45,379 nucleotides of DNA from an uncultured Pseudomonadota bacterium. Its GTDB lineage: Bacteria > Pseudomonadota > Gammaproteobacteria > Ga0077536. The DNA is taken from assembly GCA_903825645.1 (NCBI GenBank), contig CAIKBL010000055.1, positions 1-45,379 of the forward strand. Reading direction: 5' to 3'. A program made the position numbers and the translations under genes. The notes under the pieces are model-generated. The model had not been told where the DNA came from. It made no database searches and saw only the letters and a list, made by a program, of their open reading frames with translations. Below are positions 6,435 to 15,535 of the stretch, piece after piece (the stretch's first letter is position 1; every line of letters starts with the position of its first letter).

Positions 6435-7817
6435 ATGAGCCGATTGGCCCCTTTACATTCGACCGCGCGGCGCGCTGCGCATGGCGGCTGGATAGCTTTT
6501 TTCCTGGCTTTTAGCGCGCATGTGCAGGCCTTGCCGGCATTTGCCCGACAGACGGGACAGAGCTGCGTCGCCTGTCACGCGGGGGGACAGTTTCCGGAGC
6601 TCACGCCCTATGGGCGCATGTTCAAGTTGACCGGCTATACCACAGGCACCCGAGGGATCCCGTTGTCAGTGATGGGGATCGTCAGCGAGACGAAGGCGAA
6701 GCAGAATCACGATGCCATGGGTGCTCCGATTGCCCCCAACGATTCCAACGTAATCGCCGACGGCGCGAGTCTCTTCATTGCTGGTAAAGTCACTGAGCGG
6801 GTGGGACTGTTCTCGCAATTTACCTATCTGGCGTCGGATCCGGGCACGGGCAAGGGACACTTCGGATCGGACAATTTTGATTTGCGGTATGCCGACCGCT
6901 TTGTCACGCCCGCGCGCGACATCGTCTGGGGTGTCACGTTGCATAACAATCCCGGCATGCAGGATGTCTGGAACAGCTCTACGGTTTGGGGCTATCCGTA
7001 CATCGGCTCATCACAGGGCGCTTTTGGCGGCGCGCCCTATGCGCCGGTGCTCGAGGGAGCCCTCGCGCAGCAGGCCGCCGGCGTCACCGCCTACGCCTAT
7101 TTCAATCAACATTTTTATGTCGAGGCCGGTGCGTACAAGACGGCCGATGGGATGTTCTCTTTCCTCAGCATTGGTAATAAATCGGGCAGCCAGAACTATC
7201 CGCAGACCTTCCTCGATGGTTATGCCCCGTATTTTCGATTGGCCTACACGCAGGAATGGGGCGCACACAATGTCATGGTCGGGGTAACGGGTCTTGATGT
7301 CCTGCTCGTCCCGCTTGACTCGCTATCGCACCGACCGCTCTATGGGGTCGGCACAACTGATAACCGGGATATTGGATTCGATGTCCAATACCAATACCTG
7401 CTTGCACCGCACACGCTCACGGCGGCGTTTCGGATCATCAATGAAGCCATCAACGACAAGAGCGGCCAGGCCGGGTATGCCGGCCCTCTTGTGTTGAATT
7501 CGTTGATGGCGAAGGTCAGCTATGTCTATCGCGCGCGTTACGGCGTCAGTGCTGCCGTGCGCCATGTGAGCGGCTCGCGCGATCCCGCTTACGCCGTGGG
7601 GGACGGCACCAATGCGTACACCATGAGTGCGTTAGGCTCGCCCGATACGACCGTGTGGACGCCGGAGTTATTCTGGCTGCCGATGGAAAATATCCGGGTG
7701 GGATTTCAGTACAACTTCTTCACGAAATATCTCGGCGCTTCTTCGAATTATGATGGAAATGGACGAAATGCCTCGGATAACAATGCTGCCTTTTTGTATT
7801 TCTGGGTAGCATTTTGA
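6435..7817 (+). CDS. Cyc2-like outer-membrane cytochrome-porin fusion
   Basis: 460 residues. A signal peptide ends near VQA, followed by ALPAFARQTGQSCVACH, FPELTPYGRMFKLTGYT and then about 400 residues of alternating, Tyr/Phe/Gly-rich beta-barrel sequence ending in Phe, the usual outer-membrane protein terminus. One CXXCH binds one heme c. The ARQTG-x2-C-x2-CH ... LTP-(F/Y)-GR-x-FK-x2-GYT arrangement is that of Cyc2, the fused monoheme cytochrome-porin known as the outer-membrane Fe(II) oxidase of iron oxidisers; relatives occur in organisms not known to oxidise iron. The role here is inferred as electron transfer across the outer membrane, direction unknown. A diheme cytochrome follows 27 nt downstream. 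The ATG has no clear ribosome site, and an FNR box lies upstream. Confidence 0.75.
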   Translation: MSRLAPLHSTARRAAHGGWIAFFLAFSAHVQALPAFARQTGQSCVACHAGGQFPELTPYGRMFKLTGYTTGTRGIPLSVMGIVSETKAKQNHDAMGAPIAPNDSNVIADGASLFIAGKVTERVGLFSQFTYLASDPGTGKGHFGSDNFDLRYADRFVTPARDIVWGVTLHNNPGMQDVWNSSTVWGYPYIGSSQGAFGGAPYAPVLEGALAQQAAGVTAYAYFNQHFYVEAGAYKTADGMFSFLSIGNKSGSQNYPQTFLDGYAPYFRLAYTQEWGAHNVMVGVTGLDVLLVPLDSLSHRPLYGVGTTDNRDIGFDVQYQYLLAPHTLTAAFRIINEAINDKSGQAGYAGPLVLNSLMAKVSYVYRARYGVSAAVRHVSGSRDPAYAVGDGTNAYTMSALGSPDTTVWTPELFWLPMENIRVGFQYNFFTKYLGASSNYDGNGRNASDNNAAFLYFWVAF

Positions 7818-7844
7818 AAACGCTCTGATAGAGGTCAAGATGTT

Positions 7845-8489
7845 ATGAGACTGCAGCACTGCATGATCGCCGCTAGCCTGTCGCTGGCCACCGTTCTGTT
7901 TGGGTGCGCGGCGCCGGAGCGAAGCCGTAATGTGGCCGATGCTCAGGTGAGCGGACAGACATTAGCTGTTCAAGTTTGTTCGATCTGCCATGGTGTGACC
8001 GGCAATTCCGTTTCGCCGCTTTACCCCAATCTTGCTGGACAACAAGAAGATTATCTGGTCGCTCAGCTGACTGATTTTCGGGGGCATGTGCGCAAGGATG
8101 GGGTGGCCACTCAGTACATGTGGGGCTTCACCCACCTGACGGAATCGCAAGTGAAGGAGCTTGCGAAGTATTTCGCGAGCCAGCCACCGATGCGATGCGA
8201 TGTGAACCCGAGTTCGGGGGCTAGAGAAAAAGGCGCGACAATTTTTGCGAAGGGTGCGTCTGATGCAAAGGTGACGCCGTGCGAATCCTGTCATGGTGTT
8301 GCCGGGCAGGGCGTCGGCACCATTCCACGGATTGCCGGCCAACATGCTGACTATCTCGCGAAGCAGATTGACGTTTTCCGAAATACCGATACCCGTCCCC
8401 GCGGTGCGGCGATGAAGATGGAATGCCATGCGCTGACTAAACCGGACGTGGATGCAGTCACCACGTATCTTGAAACGCTGGGGCGTTAG
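7845..8489 (+). CDS. Cytochrome c4-like diheme lipoprotein
   Basis: 214 residues with a lipoprotein signal (lipobox LFGC, Cys about 21). Two homologous cytochrome c domains follow: CSICHGVTGNS with PNLAGQQEDYLVAQL, and CESCHGVAGQG with PRIAGQHADYLAKQID. Each has one CXXCH and the GQ-x2-DYL helix typical of cytochrome c4, with Met residues downstream as likely distal ligands. c4 proteins shuttle electrons in the periplasm, usually to terminal oxidases. Lipidation would tether it to a membrane. The 27-nt gap after the Cyc2-like gene suggests co-transcription, which makes it the natural periplasmic partner of that protein. Confidence 0.85.
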   Translation: MRLQHCMIAASLSLATVLFGCAAPERSRNVADAQVSGQTLAVQVCSICHGVTGNSVSPLYPNLAGQQEDYLVAQLTDFRGHVRKDGVATQYMWGFTHLTESQVKELAKYFASQPPMRCDVNPSSGAREKGATIFAKGASDAKVTPCESCHGVAGQGVGTIPRIAGQHADYLAKQIDVFRNTDTRPRGAAMKMECHALTKPDVDAVTTYLETLGR

Positions 8490-8815
8490 GCTGCCGACCC
8501 CGTTTTTTGGGCGGTTTCCATCCCTGCGTCTATTTGGAGGCCGGGGTGGGTGGCGCGGTTGCCTGTGCCGAGGTGCGATCGACGCATTGTCCGTTGGATC
8601 GCCATCTCTATATATCGCAACGCGGGCGCAGAATGTTGGGTTGAGTGGGGTCGTTTTATCCCTCGCCAGCACTCGGTAGGGCGTTCACGGTGCGACGCCT
8701 AGGGAGCGGTCGCACCGGCCGGAGCACACTTTTTGACGGGTCGAAAAATTCAAGCATCGCATCCACCAACACGACGATATCGAAGTTAAATCATTTATCT
8801 CGAATACATATCTGA
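8490..8815. other. Gap before the giant cytochrome; no gene seen
   Basis: Nothing coding is supported. No CXXCH codons, signal-peptide frame or ribosome site for the downstream gene is visible in any frame. The stretch ends at the in-frame TGA 8813-8815, after which coding for the heme repeats is already under way. Confidence 0.55.
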
Positions 8816-8872
8816 TGTTTTCCGGTTACTTGGTCACCTGTTACTAAGGTCGACCACTCGCAGGTCTCCGGC

Positions 8873-11800
8873 GTGTGTTCAAGTTGTCACGACGGGGCTG
8901 TCCACGATGGCGTGACGGTGACGGGCCGGCCCGCGAAATTGTTGAATGGCCAGCCGCATCCCCCGACCGGGGAATGTTCCAATTGCCATGTGCCGGGCGA
9001 TCCGTCCTGGCACGCGAATCCGCACACGCCGGGCAACTTGGCGAACGGTTGTTTTGCCTGTCATAACGGGACGGCGGCGACCGGCAAGGGACCCACACAT
9101 CTGGCGACCTCGACGCTTTGCGCGAACTGTCATACCACGGCTGGTTGGTCACCGCAAAATTCGATGGACCACAGTCAAATCAACGTGCTGACCCCGTGCA
9201 TTGCCTGCCACGACGGTGGTAGCCATGACAGCGTGACCGTCGAGGGTAAAGATGCGAAGCACCTTCCCACTTTTGCCGACTGTACCAGCTGCCATACCGT
9301 GGCGGCCTGGGTACCGAGCACGACCTTCAACCATGCCGGCATCACCGGCAGCTGCGTGAGCTGTCACGCTGGACCGCCCGGCAACCCGACTTTCCCGCGG
9401 GCACAGACCAAGGGGGTTAACCATCTTGGGAGTTCGACAATCTGTCAGGCCTGTCACACCAGCACCTCCGCCTGGACCCCGCTGCTCGCAGCGCAGGTCG
9501 ACCACGCTCAGGTCACCGGGAACTGCACCAGCTGTCATGGGACGGCGCGCGCGTTGGATACTCTGACGACTGAGATCAAGCCCGTGGGACATCTCGCGAC
9601 GAGCTCAGATTGCGGAACATGCCACGCCACAACGGCCTGGAAGCCGGCGAGCGGCTTCGATCACGCCGGTATCACCAGTGGGTGTTCCGCCTCCGGGTGC
9701 CATGTTGACGGGAACACGACGCCCCCGCTGGGGCGTGGCGCGAGTCACATCGCAACCAACGCCAACTGTCAGGACTGTCACGCCGTCGGCATCGCGTTCA
9801 CGCCGCAGACGACGGTGAAGCATGCGGATATTACCGTCGAAACCCCTTGTGCGACTTGTCACGACGGTAAGGCGCACGACGGCCTGAACGTGACCGGTCT
9901 GAGCAGCGGTCATATTCCCACCAACATTCCCACCGCCAATGATTGTTCAACCTGTCATGTGGGGGCAGACACTAGTCTTTCTTGGACGGCAGGGACCTAC
10001 CACCCCCATGTGACCGTCAACGGCGCTTGTGCCAGCTGCCACGACGGGGTGCGACAACAAGGCAAGGGGGTGACACATATCCCGACCACGAAGGGGGTGG
10101 ATTGTGTCGCCTGTCACGCCGGCTCCCAGACAACGTTATCCTGGAGCGGCGGCACGTACTCCCACGCGGGGGTGACGAGTGGGTGCGCCGCCTGTCACGA
10201 CGGAAACCATTTGCCTGCGCAGGGCGTAGGTCCGAGCCATGTCGGCAGTACGACGGTATGCGAAGCCTGCCATACGGACTCGGCGGCTACGCTCTCCTGG
10301 ACCACGACGCCAGCGACCGGGCACATGAATCACGCGCAGCTGATCGCTGTTACGCCTTGCACGAAATGCCACGCGACGACTGCCGGAAGTAGCCTCACTG
10401 TGGACGGCATGACGGTGACGGGTCGACCGGTCACGACCACCAGCGGAGATCCGCATCCCACCACGGGGGATTGCGCCGGTTGTCATTCCACTACGGCCTG
10501 GAACAGCGTGACTTTCACACATAGCGGCGTGACCAGCGGGTGTTCAGGTTCCGGCTGCCATGTTGATGGCAACAAAGTCGCACCGTTGGGCCGGAGCACG
10601 AGCCATATGGCGACCAACACCAACTGTCAGGATTGTCATTCGATTGGTGGCACGTTCACCCCGCAGACGACGGTGAAGCACGCGGACATTACGACCTTGA
10701 AACCCTGCACGACCTGTCATACGGGGACGGTGCAGGACGGCATCACGGTGAGCGGCAAGAATGCTGCCCACATTCCGACAGTCGTTGACTGTGCCACCTG
10801 TCACGTAGGCGCCGAGACGACGCTATCGTGGCTGGGCGCGACCTATAGTCACGCGGGGGTCACCGGGGGTTGCGCGAGCTGTCACGACGGCACCCACGAG
10901 CAGGGAGCCGGCCCTGCCCACATCGGCACGAGCACGCTCTGTGAGGCCTGTCATACCAACGCAGCCGCGACGCTGTCATGGACGAGCACACCGACGACCG
11001 GGCATGTCGATCACACTCAAATTTCGGTTTTGGTGCCGTGTATCGCCTGCCACGCCACGGCGGGAGGTACCAATCTTACGCTGGATGGTTTCACCATCAC
11101 GGGACGGCCGTTGACAACTCCGGGAGGCGGCTCTCATCCGACCACCGGCGACTGTGGTAATTGTCATGGCACCACCAGTTGGGCGGGTTCTACCTTTAAT
11201 CACGCGGGGATCACGAGTGGGTGTACCGCGTCGGGTTGTCACGTTGATGGCAATACGGTCTCTCCGCTGGGGCGTGGCAAGAGTCATATCAAGACGAATA
11301 CGAACTGTCAGGACTGTCACGACATCGGGGTGACCTTTACGCCGCAGACGACGGTGAAGCACGCAGATCTGACGGCGCTGAAGCCCTGCGCGAGCTGTCA
11401 CACGGGGGCCGTGCAGGATGGGATCACCATCACGGGGGTGAACGCCGGCCACATCCCGACCAACGTTCCGAGTGCGACGGACTGCACGGTCTGCCACGTG
11501 GGATCGGAAAACAGTTTGTCCTGGACGGGTGGGGCGTACCACGCACACGTGGCGGCGACGTCGGCTTGTACGAGTTGCCATGTTGATGGCAATAGCAGTG
11601 CGCCGATAGGGCGGGGTGCGAGCCATATCAAGACCAACACGAATTGTCAGGATTGTCACAACGTCAGCACCTTCACGCCACCGCTGTTGCCGATGAATCA
11701 CGCGGATTTAACGACTCTGAAGCCTTGTGTCAGCTGTCATACAGGGACAGTGCAGGATGGGATCGCCATCGACGGCAAGGGCGGTTCGCATATTGCGAGC

Positions 11801-14182
11801 AGCACGACTTGCGATGCGTGTCACGGGACGGCGGCGTGGAATCCGGTGACGAAGGTGGACCACACCCAGGTTGCGGGGACCTGTGCGAGTTGTCATGACG
11901 GTGCGGCGCATGACGGGGTTACGGTCACGGGCAAGGGACCGACGCATATCGGCAGCAGCAGCGCCTGCGACGCCTGCCACACGAATTCTGCCGCGACCCT
12001 CTCTTGGACGAGCACACCCATTACCGGTGGTGTCGATCACACTCAGATTACCGCCACAACGCCTTGTACCCTGTGCCACGCCGATACGGCAGGTGGAAGC
12101 TTGACCCTCGATGGCATGACCATCACCGGTCGACCTCTTGCCACAGTGTTGCTGCCCAATGGGACCAAACATCCCGGGGCCGGCACTGGCGATTGCGGCG
12201 CATGTCACGGCATGACGGCCTGGATCCCAGCCGCAGGGTTCAGCCACAACGGCATCGTGAACGGATGCAGTGCGGCCGGCTGTCACGTTGACGGCAATAC
12301 GAGCCCCCCCCTGGGCAGGGGTGCGAGCCACATCAAGACCAATACGAACTGCCAAGATTGTCACGCCATTGGGGTGACGTTCACGCCGCAGACGACGGTG
12401 AAGCACGCGGATATCACGGCGCTGACGCCGTGCGCAGCCTGCCACACTGGCGCGGTACAGGATGGCATCAAGATTACCGGATTGGTCAGTAATCATATCC
12501 CGACCAATCTGCCCAGCCAGAACGACTGTGGCGCCTGTCACGTCGGGGCCGACACCAGTCTGTCCTGGGCAACGGCGCAGTTCCACAGTCACGTGCCCGT
12601 TACGTCGGGTTGCGCGAGTTGTCATTCGGGGACGTACACGACCTGGAATGCTCAGGCAAAATCCGCGACGCACATTGCGTCCACCAGCAACTGCCAGAAC
12701 TGCCACAGTACGAGCATCTGGAATCCGGTGACGAGTGTCGACCACAGCCAGGTCACGGGCGCCTGCTCAACCTGTCACAACGGCACGACGGCCACCGGCA
12801 AGGGACCGCTCCACATCCTGTCCAGTGCAGCCTGCGATGCCTGCCACAAGACCTCGGCGTCCTCGTTGCTCTGGGTTCCCGTCTTGGCCTCGAATGTTGA
12901 TCACACCCAGATCACGGCGCTCACGCCTTGTGCAAGTTGTCATGATGGTGGTGCGCACGATGGGGCGACGATAGAAGGCAAGGATCTGAATCACCTGGCG
13001 ACGACGACCGTCTGCGAGGATTGTCACAACGGCAACAGCACCGCGCCCAGCTGGTCCATCCCCGTTGCTGCGAACGTCAATCACCTTGACGTCACTGGGG
13101 CGTGTGTTACCTGTCACCAAGATAATGGGACCAAGAAGACCGGCCTCGGTACCGCCATTCAGGGCCGTAATACGGCAACTCACATGAAAACGACTACCAT
13201 GTGCGCCGATTGCCATGCGACGAGCACCTGGAATCCTTACACGCAGGTCAACCATGCCGACGTTATTGGTGTTTGCACGACCTGTCATGCCAACGCGGCC
13301 GGTACGAGCCTGACGCTGGACGGTGTGACGGTGCAGGGACGGCCCTCTAATGCGGTCCATACCAATACGAGCACACTGGCGATGGCGTGCGACGCCTGTC
13401 ACTCGACCACGACGTGGACGACCAGTACCTTCAACCATACGGGGATCACCACGGGCTGCGCCAGTTGCCACAATGGCACGCTTGCGACAGGGCGGCCCGC
13501 CGATACTTTCCACGTCAAGGTGAAAACGACCGCGGCTTGCGAAACGTGTCATGTCAGCACACTGGCCTGGACACCGGTCAACACTATCGACCATACACAG
13601 CTCACGACGACCACCCCGTGTTCGAGCTGCCATAACGGCACGATCGCGAATGCCAAGCCTGCGGATACGATCCACAATCAGACCACTACCGATTGCGTGA
13701 ATTGCCACACCACGACGTCCTGGATCGTGACGACTTTCGATCACACCGGATTTACCGGGGCCTGTAACAGCTGTCACAACGGCACGACGGCAGTGGGCAA
13801 GTCGACCGGACATTTTCTCACCACGCGGGACTGCGGTTATTGCCACAACACGACGGCCTGGACGACGCTCACCTTCAAGCACCAGTCCGCCAACTTCACC
13901 ATGAACAAGCTGGACACTCATGCGCAATGGCCCACCATGGCCGCGAACTGCGGCGCGTACTGCCATCCCGGCAATGCGGAGGCGACGCCTTATCTCAGCA
14001 CTGGGGTCGCCTATGCGCCGTATTGTGCGGCTTGCCACGTGGCGCAGTGGTCGGCGAGCGCCCACAAGAGCCACGTGCCGAATACGCTGATTTCCCACGA
14101 AAACTGCTCGAGCGTTTGCCACAGTGCGACCTCGACCATTCCGGTACAACACAAAGTCTCAGCCTCCAGCTTCAGCAACTAG
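8873..14182 (+). CDS. Giant multiheme c-type cytochrome, 5' end apparently missing
   Basis: 1,769 residues with, by hand count, 57 CXXCH motifs, plus four CX4CH (near 9683, 10541, 11222 and 12266) and two CX3CH near the C-terminus: about one heme per 31 residues. The protein is built from degenerate modules such as VDHTQVxGxCxSCHDG, GxGxSHIxTNxNCQDCH and FTPQTTVKHAD, low in bulky hydrophobics, as expected of a heme wire. GTG 8873 is the only available start after TGA 8813, yet repeat-like coding (WSPVTKVDHSQV) is already in frame from about 8828. There is therefore no signal peptide, which c-type heme attachment in the periplasm requires. Either the gene lost its 5' end or an upstream part is missing from the sequence. 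It lies 383 nt after the c4-like gene. Partners and electron-flow direction are inferred. Confidence 0.8.
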   Translation: MCSSCHDGAVHDGVTVTGRPAKLLNGQPHPPTGECSNCHVPGDPSWHANPHTPGNLANGCFACHNGTAATGKGPTHLATSTLCANCHTTAGWSPQNSMDHSQINVLTPCIACHDGGSHDSVTVEGKDAKHLPTFADCTSCHTVAAWVPSTTFNHAGITGSCVSCHAGPPGNPTFPRAQTKGVNHLGSSTICQACHTSTSAWTPLLAAQVDHAQVTGNCTSCHGTARALDTLTTEIKPVGHLATSSDCGTCHATTAWKPASGFDHAGITSGCSASGCHVDGNTTPPLGRGASHIATNANCQDCHAVGIAFTPQTTVKHADITVETPCATCHDGKAHDGLNVTGLSSGHIPTNIPTANDCSTCHVGADTSLSWTAGTYHPHVTVNGACASCHDGVRQQGKGVTHIPTTKGVDCVACHAGSQTTLSWSGGTYSHAGVTSGCAACHDGNHLPAQGVGPSHVGSTTVCEACHTDSAATLSWTTTPATGHMNHAQLIAVTPCTKCHATTAGSSLTVDGMTVTGRPVTTTSGDPHPTTGDCAGCHSTTAWNSVTFTHSGVTSGCSGSGCHVDGNKVAPLGRSTSHMATNTNCQDCHSIGGTFTPQTTVKHADITTLKPCTTCHTGTVQDGITVSGKNAAHIPTVVDCATCHVGAETTLSWLGATYSHAGVTGGCASCHDGTHEQGAGPAHIGTSTLCEACHTNAAATLSWTSTPTTGHVDHTQISVLVPCIACHATAGGTNLTLDGFTITGRPLTTPGGGSHPTTGDCGNCHGTTSWAGSTFNHAGITSGCTASGCHVDGNTVSPLGRGKSHIKTNTNCQDCHDIGVTFTPQTTVKHADLTALKPCASCHTGAVQDGITITGVNAGHIPTNVPSATDCTVCHVGSENSLSWTGGAYHAHVAATSACTSCHVDGNSSAPIGRGASHIKTNTNCQDCHNVSTFTPPLLPMNHADLTTLKPCVSCHTGTVQDGIAIDGKGGSHIASSTTCDACHGTAAWNPVTKVDHTQVAGTCASCHDGAAHDGVTVTGKGPTHIGSSSACDACHTNSAATLSWTSTPITGGVDHTQITATTPCTLCHADTAGGSLTLDGMTITGRPLATVLLPNGTKHPGAGTGDCGACHGMTAWIPAAGFSHNGIVNGCSAAGCHVDGNTSPPLGRGASHIKTNTNCQDCHAIGVTFTPQTTVKHADITALTPCAACHTGAVQDGIKITGLVSNHIPTNLPSQNDCGACHVGADTSLSWATAQFHSHVPVTSGCASCHSGTYTTWNAQAKSATHIASTSNCQNCHSTSIWNPVTSVDHSQVTGACSTCHNGTTATGKGPLHILSSAACDACHKTSASSLLWVPVLASNVDHTQITALTPCASCHDGGAHDGATIEGKDLNHLATTTVCEDCHNGNSTAPSWSIPVAANVNHLDVTGACVTCHQDNGTKKTGLGTAIQGRNTATHMKTTTMCADCHATSTWNPYTQVNHADVIGVCTTCHANAAGTSLTLDGVTVQGRPSNAVHTNTSTLAMACDACHSTTTWTTSTFNHTGITTGCASCHNGTLATGRPADTFHVKVKTTAACETCHVSTLAWTPVNTIDHTQLTTTTPCSSCHNGTIANAKPADTIHNQTTTDCVNCHTTTSWIVTTFDHTGFTGACNSCHNGTTAVGKSTGHFLTTRDCGYCHNTTAWTTLTFKHQSANFTMNKLDTHAQWPTMAANCGAYCHPGNAEATPYLSTGVAYAPYCAACHVAQWSASAHKSHVPNTLISHENCSSVCHSATSTIPVQHKVSASSFSN
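9601..12620 (+). repeat. Long internal repeats in the giant cytochrome gene
   Basis: A module of roughly 300 bases recurs four times. Each copy has the CX4CH motif (9683, 10541, 11222, 12266), then VDGN, a GRG-x-SHI segment, NCQDCH and FTPQTTVKHAD. A fifth, partial copy near 11573 has CTSCH instead of CX4CH. Spacings are about 858, 681 and 1,044 bases. The DNA similarity would favour recombination between modules and complicate short-read assembly. Confidence 0.75.
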
Positions 14183-14197
14183 CCCGCCGCGGCGGGC
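14182..14197 (+). terminator. GC-rich hairpin after the giant cytochrome
   Basis: GCCCGCC-GC-GGCGGGC starts at the last base of the stop codon. It has a strong stem but a 2-nt centre and no T-run, so intrinsic termination is uncertain. Confidence 0.35.
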
Positions 14198-14345
14198 GAG
14201 TTACTGAAGCCGAACGGGAGGGTCCGATTGGGCGGTCGATCGAGCATAAGGCGGACGGGCACGACATGATGAGCCGCAAGCCCTTTCACTGGATTACACT
14301 GGGGACCTCTGACGCCGATCATCGCGGGGAGGCCGAGAGGTTGCC

Positions 14346-15500
14346 ATGTCTGTAGACGCGCTTGCCGAAACCCTTATTCCACGCTTGCGGGCCACCGTGG
14401 CACCCAGCGAAGCGGCGCGCCGGGTGACCGACGACGCCGTCGCGCTGCTAAAGGCAGCGGGCCTCATCCGTCTGCTCGCGCCGGCGCGCTACGGCGGACA
14501 GGAAGACTCACCGCGTGCACAGATCCTGGCCAATGCGATGGTCGCGCACGGGAGTGCGGCCGCCTCATGGGTTCAAATGGTCTGTACGGCGCACACCTTC
14601 ATTCTCGGCCGTTTCCCGTTGGCCTGTCAGGACGAGGTATTTGGCGGGGATCCCGATGTCCTCATCCCGGGTACCCCGGCAAGCCAGGGCACGTGTGAAC
14701 GCGCGGATGGGGGTCTCCTCGTGAATGGTCGCTGGCAATTCTGCAGTGGGGTGGATCATGGCCGGTGGATCCTAGCCGGCGCCCGCGGGAAGACGGATGC
14801 GGCCGGTAAAAAAACGCCGAGTATGCTGGTCATCATGCCGATTACCGATCTGACCGTGGAGGACACCTGGCACGTCCTTGGCATGCGCGGAACCGGCTCC
14901 AAGGACATCGTGGCCGATAATATTTTTGTGCCGGTGTATCGCAGCGTCTCGGTCGCCGCGGCCTTCCTTGGCATCGTGCCGGGGATCGAGAGCCCACTCT
15001 ACCGGCTACCGGTTGCGGCAACACTTTCCGCTATGGGGCTCGGAACGATTGTCGGTATGGCGGAAGCCGGACTGGCTGAATTTCTTGATCAGACTCGCAT
15101 CAGACAGGAAATTTATCTGCCGGGCGCGAAAGCGAACCGAGCGGGCCTGCAGATGCGGGTTGCCGAAGCGGATACCGAGATCGCCTTGGCGCGTACCTTG
15201 TTGCTGCGCAATTGCGACTTGCTGGAAGCGGCGATGCGCGACACCGCCCCGATGGACACCGTAGCTCGTGCGCAGGTGCGCTGGCATTCGGCGTACGGTG
15301 CCGAGCTGTGCCGGCGCGCGGCCGATAGGCTCTACGCGGCTGCCGGGGCGCACGCCACATTTGATGCGAACCCGTTACAGACTTTTTTTCGCAACATCAA
15401 TACGGTCAGTCATCATGCGGTGGTTGATTTTGATTCCGTCGCCGAGATGCACGGTAAGGCGCTCCTGGGCGTCGAACAGTCGGAGCCCGGGCTCGTCTGA
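14346..15500 (+). CDS. Flavin-dependent monooxygenase of the acyl-CoA dehydrogenase fold
   Basis: 384 residues with acyl-CoA-dehydrogenase-type domains: an N-terminal helical part (LLKAAGLIRLLAPARYGG), a central beta domain (NGRWQFCSGVDH, GMRGTGSKDIV) and a C-terminal four-helix domain ending FFRNINTVSHHAVVDFD. RNINTVSHH is characteristic of the class D flavin hydroxylases (HsaA, HpaB-like, DszC, NcnH), which use reduced flavin from a separate reductase. True acyl-CoA dehydrogenases carry a catalytic Glu that is not evident here. Likely role: hydroxylation of an aromatic or polyketide-like substrate. No flavin reductase is seen nearby. The ATG follows GAGAGG. Confidence 0.75.
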   Translation: MSVDALAETLIPRLRATVAPSEAARRVTDDAVALLKAAGLIRLLAPARYGGQEDSPRAQILANAMVAHGSAAASWVQMVCTAHTFILGRFPLACQDEVFGGDPDVLIPGTPASQGTCERADGGLLVNGRWQFCSGVDHGRWILAGARGKTDAAGKKTPSMLVIMPITDLTVEDTWHVLGMRGTGSKDIVADNIFVPVYRSVSVAAAFLGIVPGIESPLYRLPVAATLSAMGLGTIVGMAEAGLAEFLDQTRIRQEIYLPGAKANRAGLQMRVAEADTEIALARTLLLRNCDLLEAAMRDTAPMDTVARAQVRWHSAYGAELCRRAADRLYAAAGAHATFDANPLQTFFRNINTVSHHAVVDFDSVAEMHGKALLGVEQSEPGLV

Positions 15501-15535
15501 TCCGGGCTGACATCACGGGATCACGGCAGACGTTT

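Noticed and set aside
8490-8872. Signal peptide of the giant cytochrome in another frame, joined by a frameshift
   Set aside because: Starts at 8642 and 8815 lead to stops within a few codons, and no hydrophobic export segment or CXXCH is encoded in any frame.
12767-14152. Long minus-strand open frame (461 codons) and a similar one at 11708-12745
   Set aside because: They lie opposite the multiheme cytochrome, are Arg/Thr-rich with no motifs, and stay open only because the sense-strand repeats avoid complementary stops.
8873-14182. Regular short repeats that might suggest a CRISPR array or satellite
   Set aside because: The repeats are in frame, degenerate and encode heme-binding modules on one continuous 5.3-kb frame; there are no constant direct repeats with unique spacers.
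14346-15500. Ordinary acyl-CoA dehydrogenase
   Set aside because: The C-terminal RNINTVSHH motif and absence of the usual catalytic Glu fit flavin-dependent hydroxylases better.
15498-15523. TGATCC/GGATCA inverted repeat between convergent genes as terminator
   Set aside because: Only 6 bp with a long loop and no adjacent T-run; too weak.
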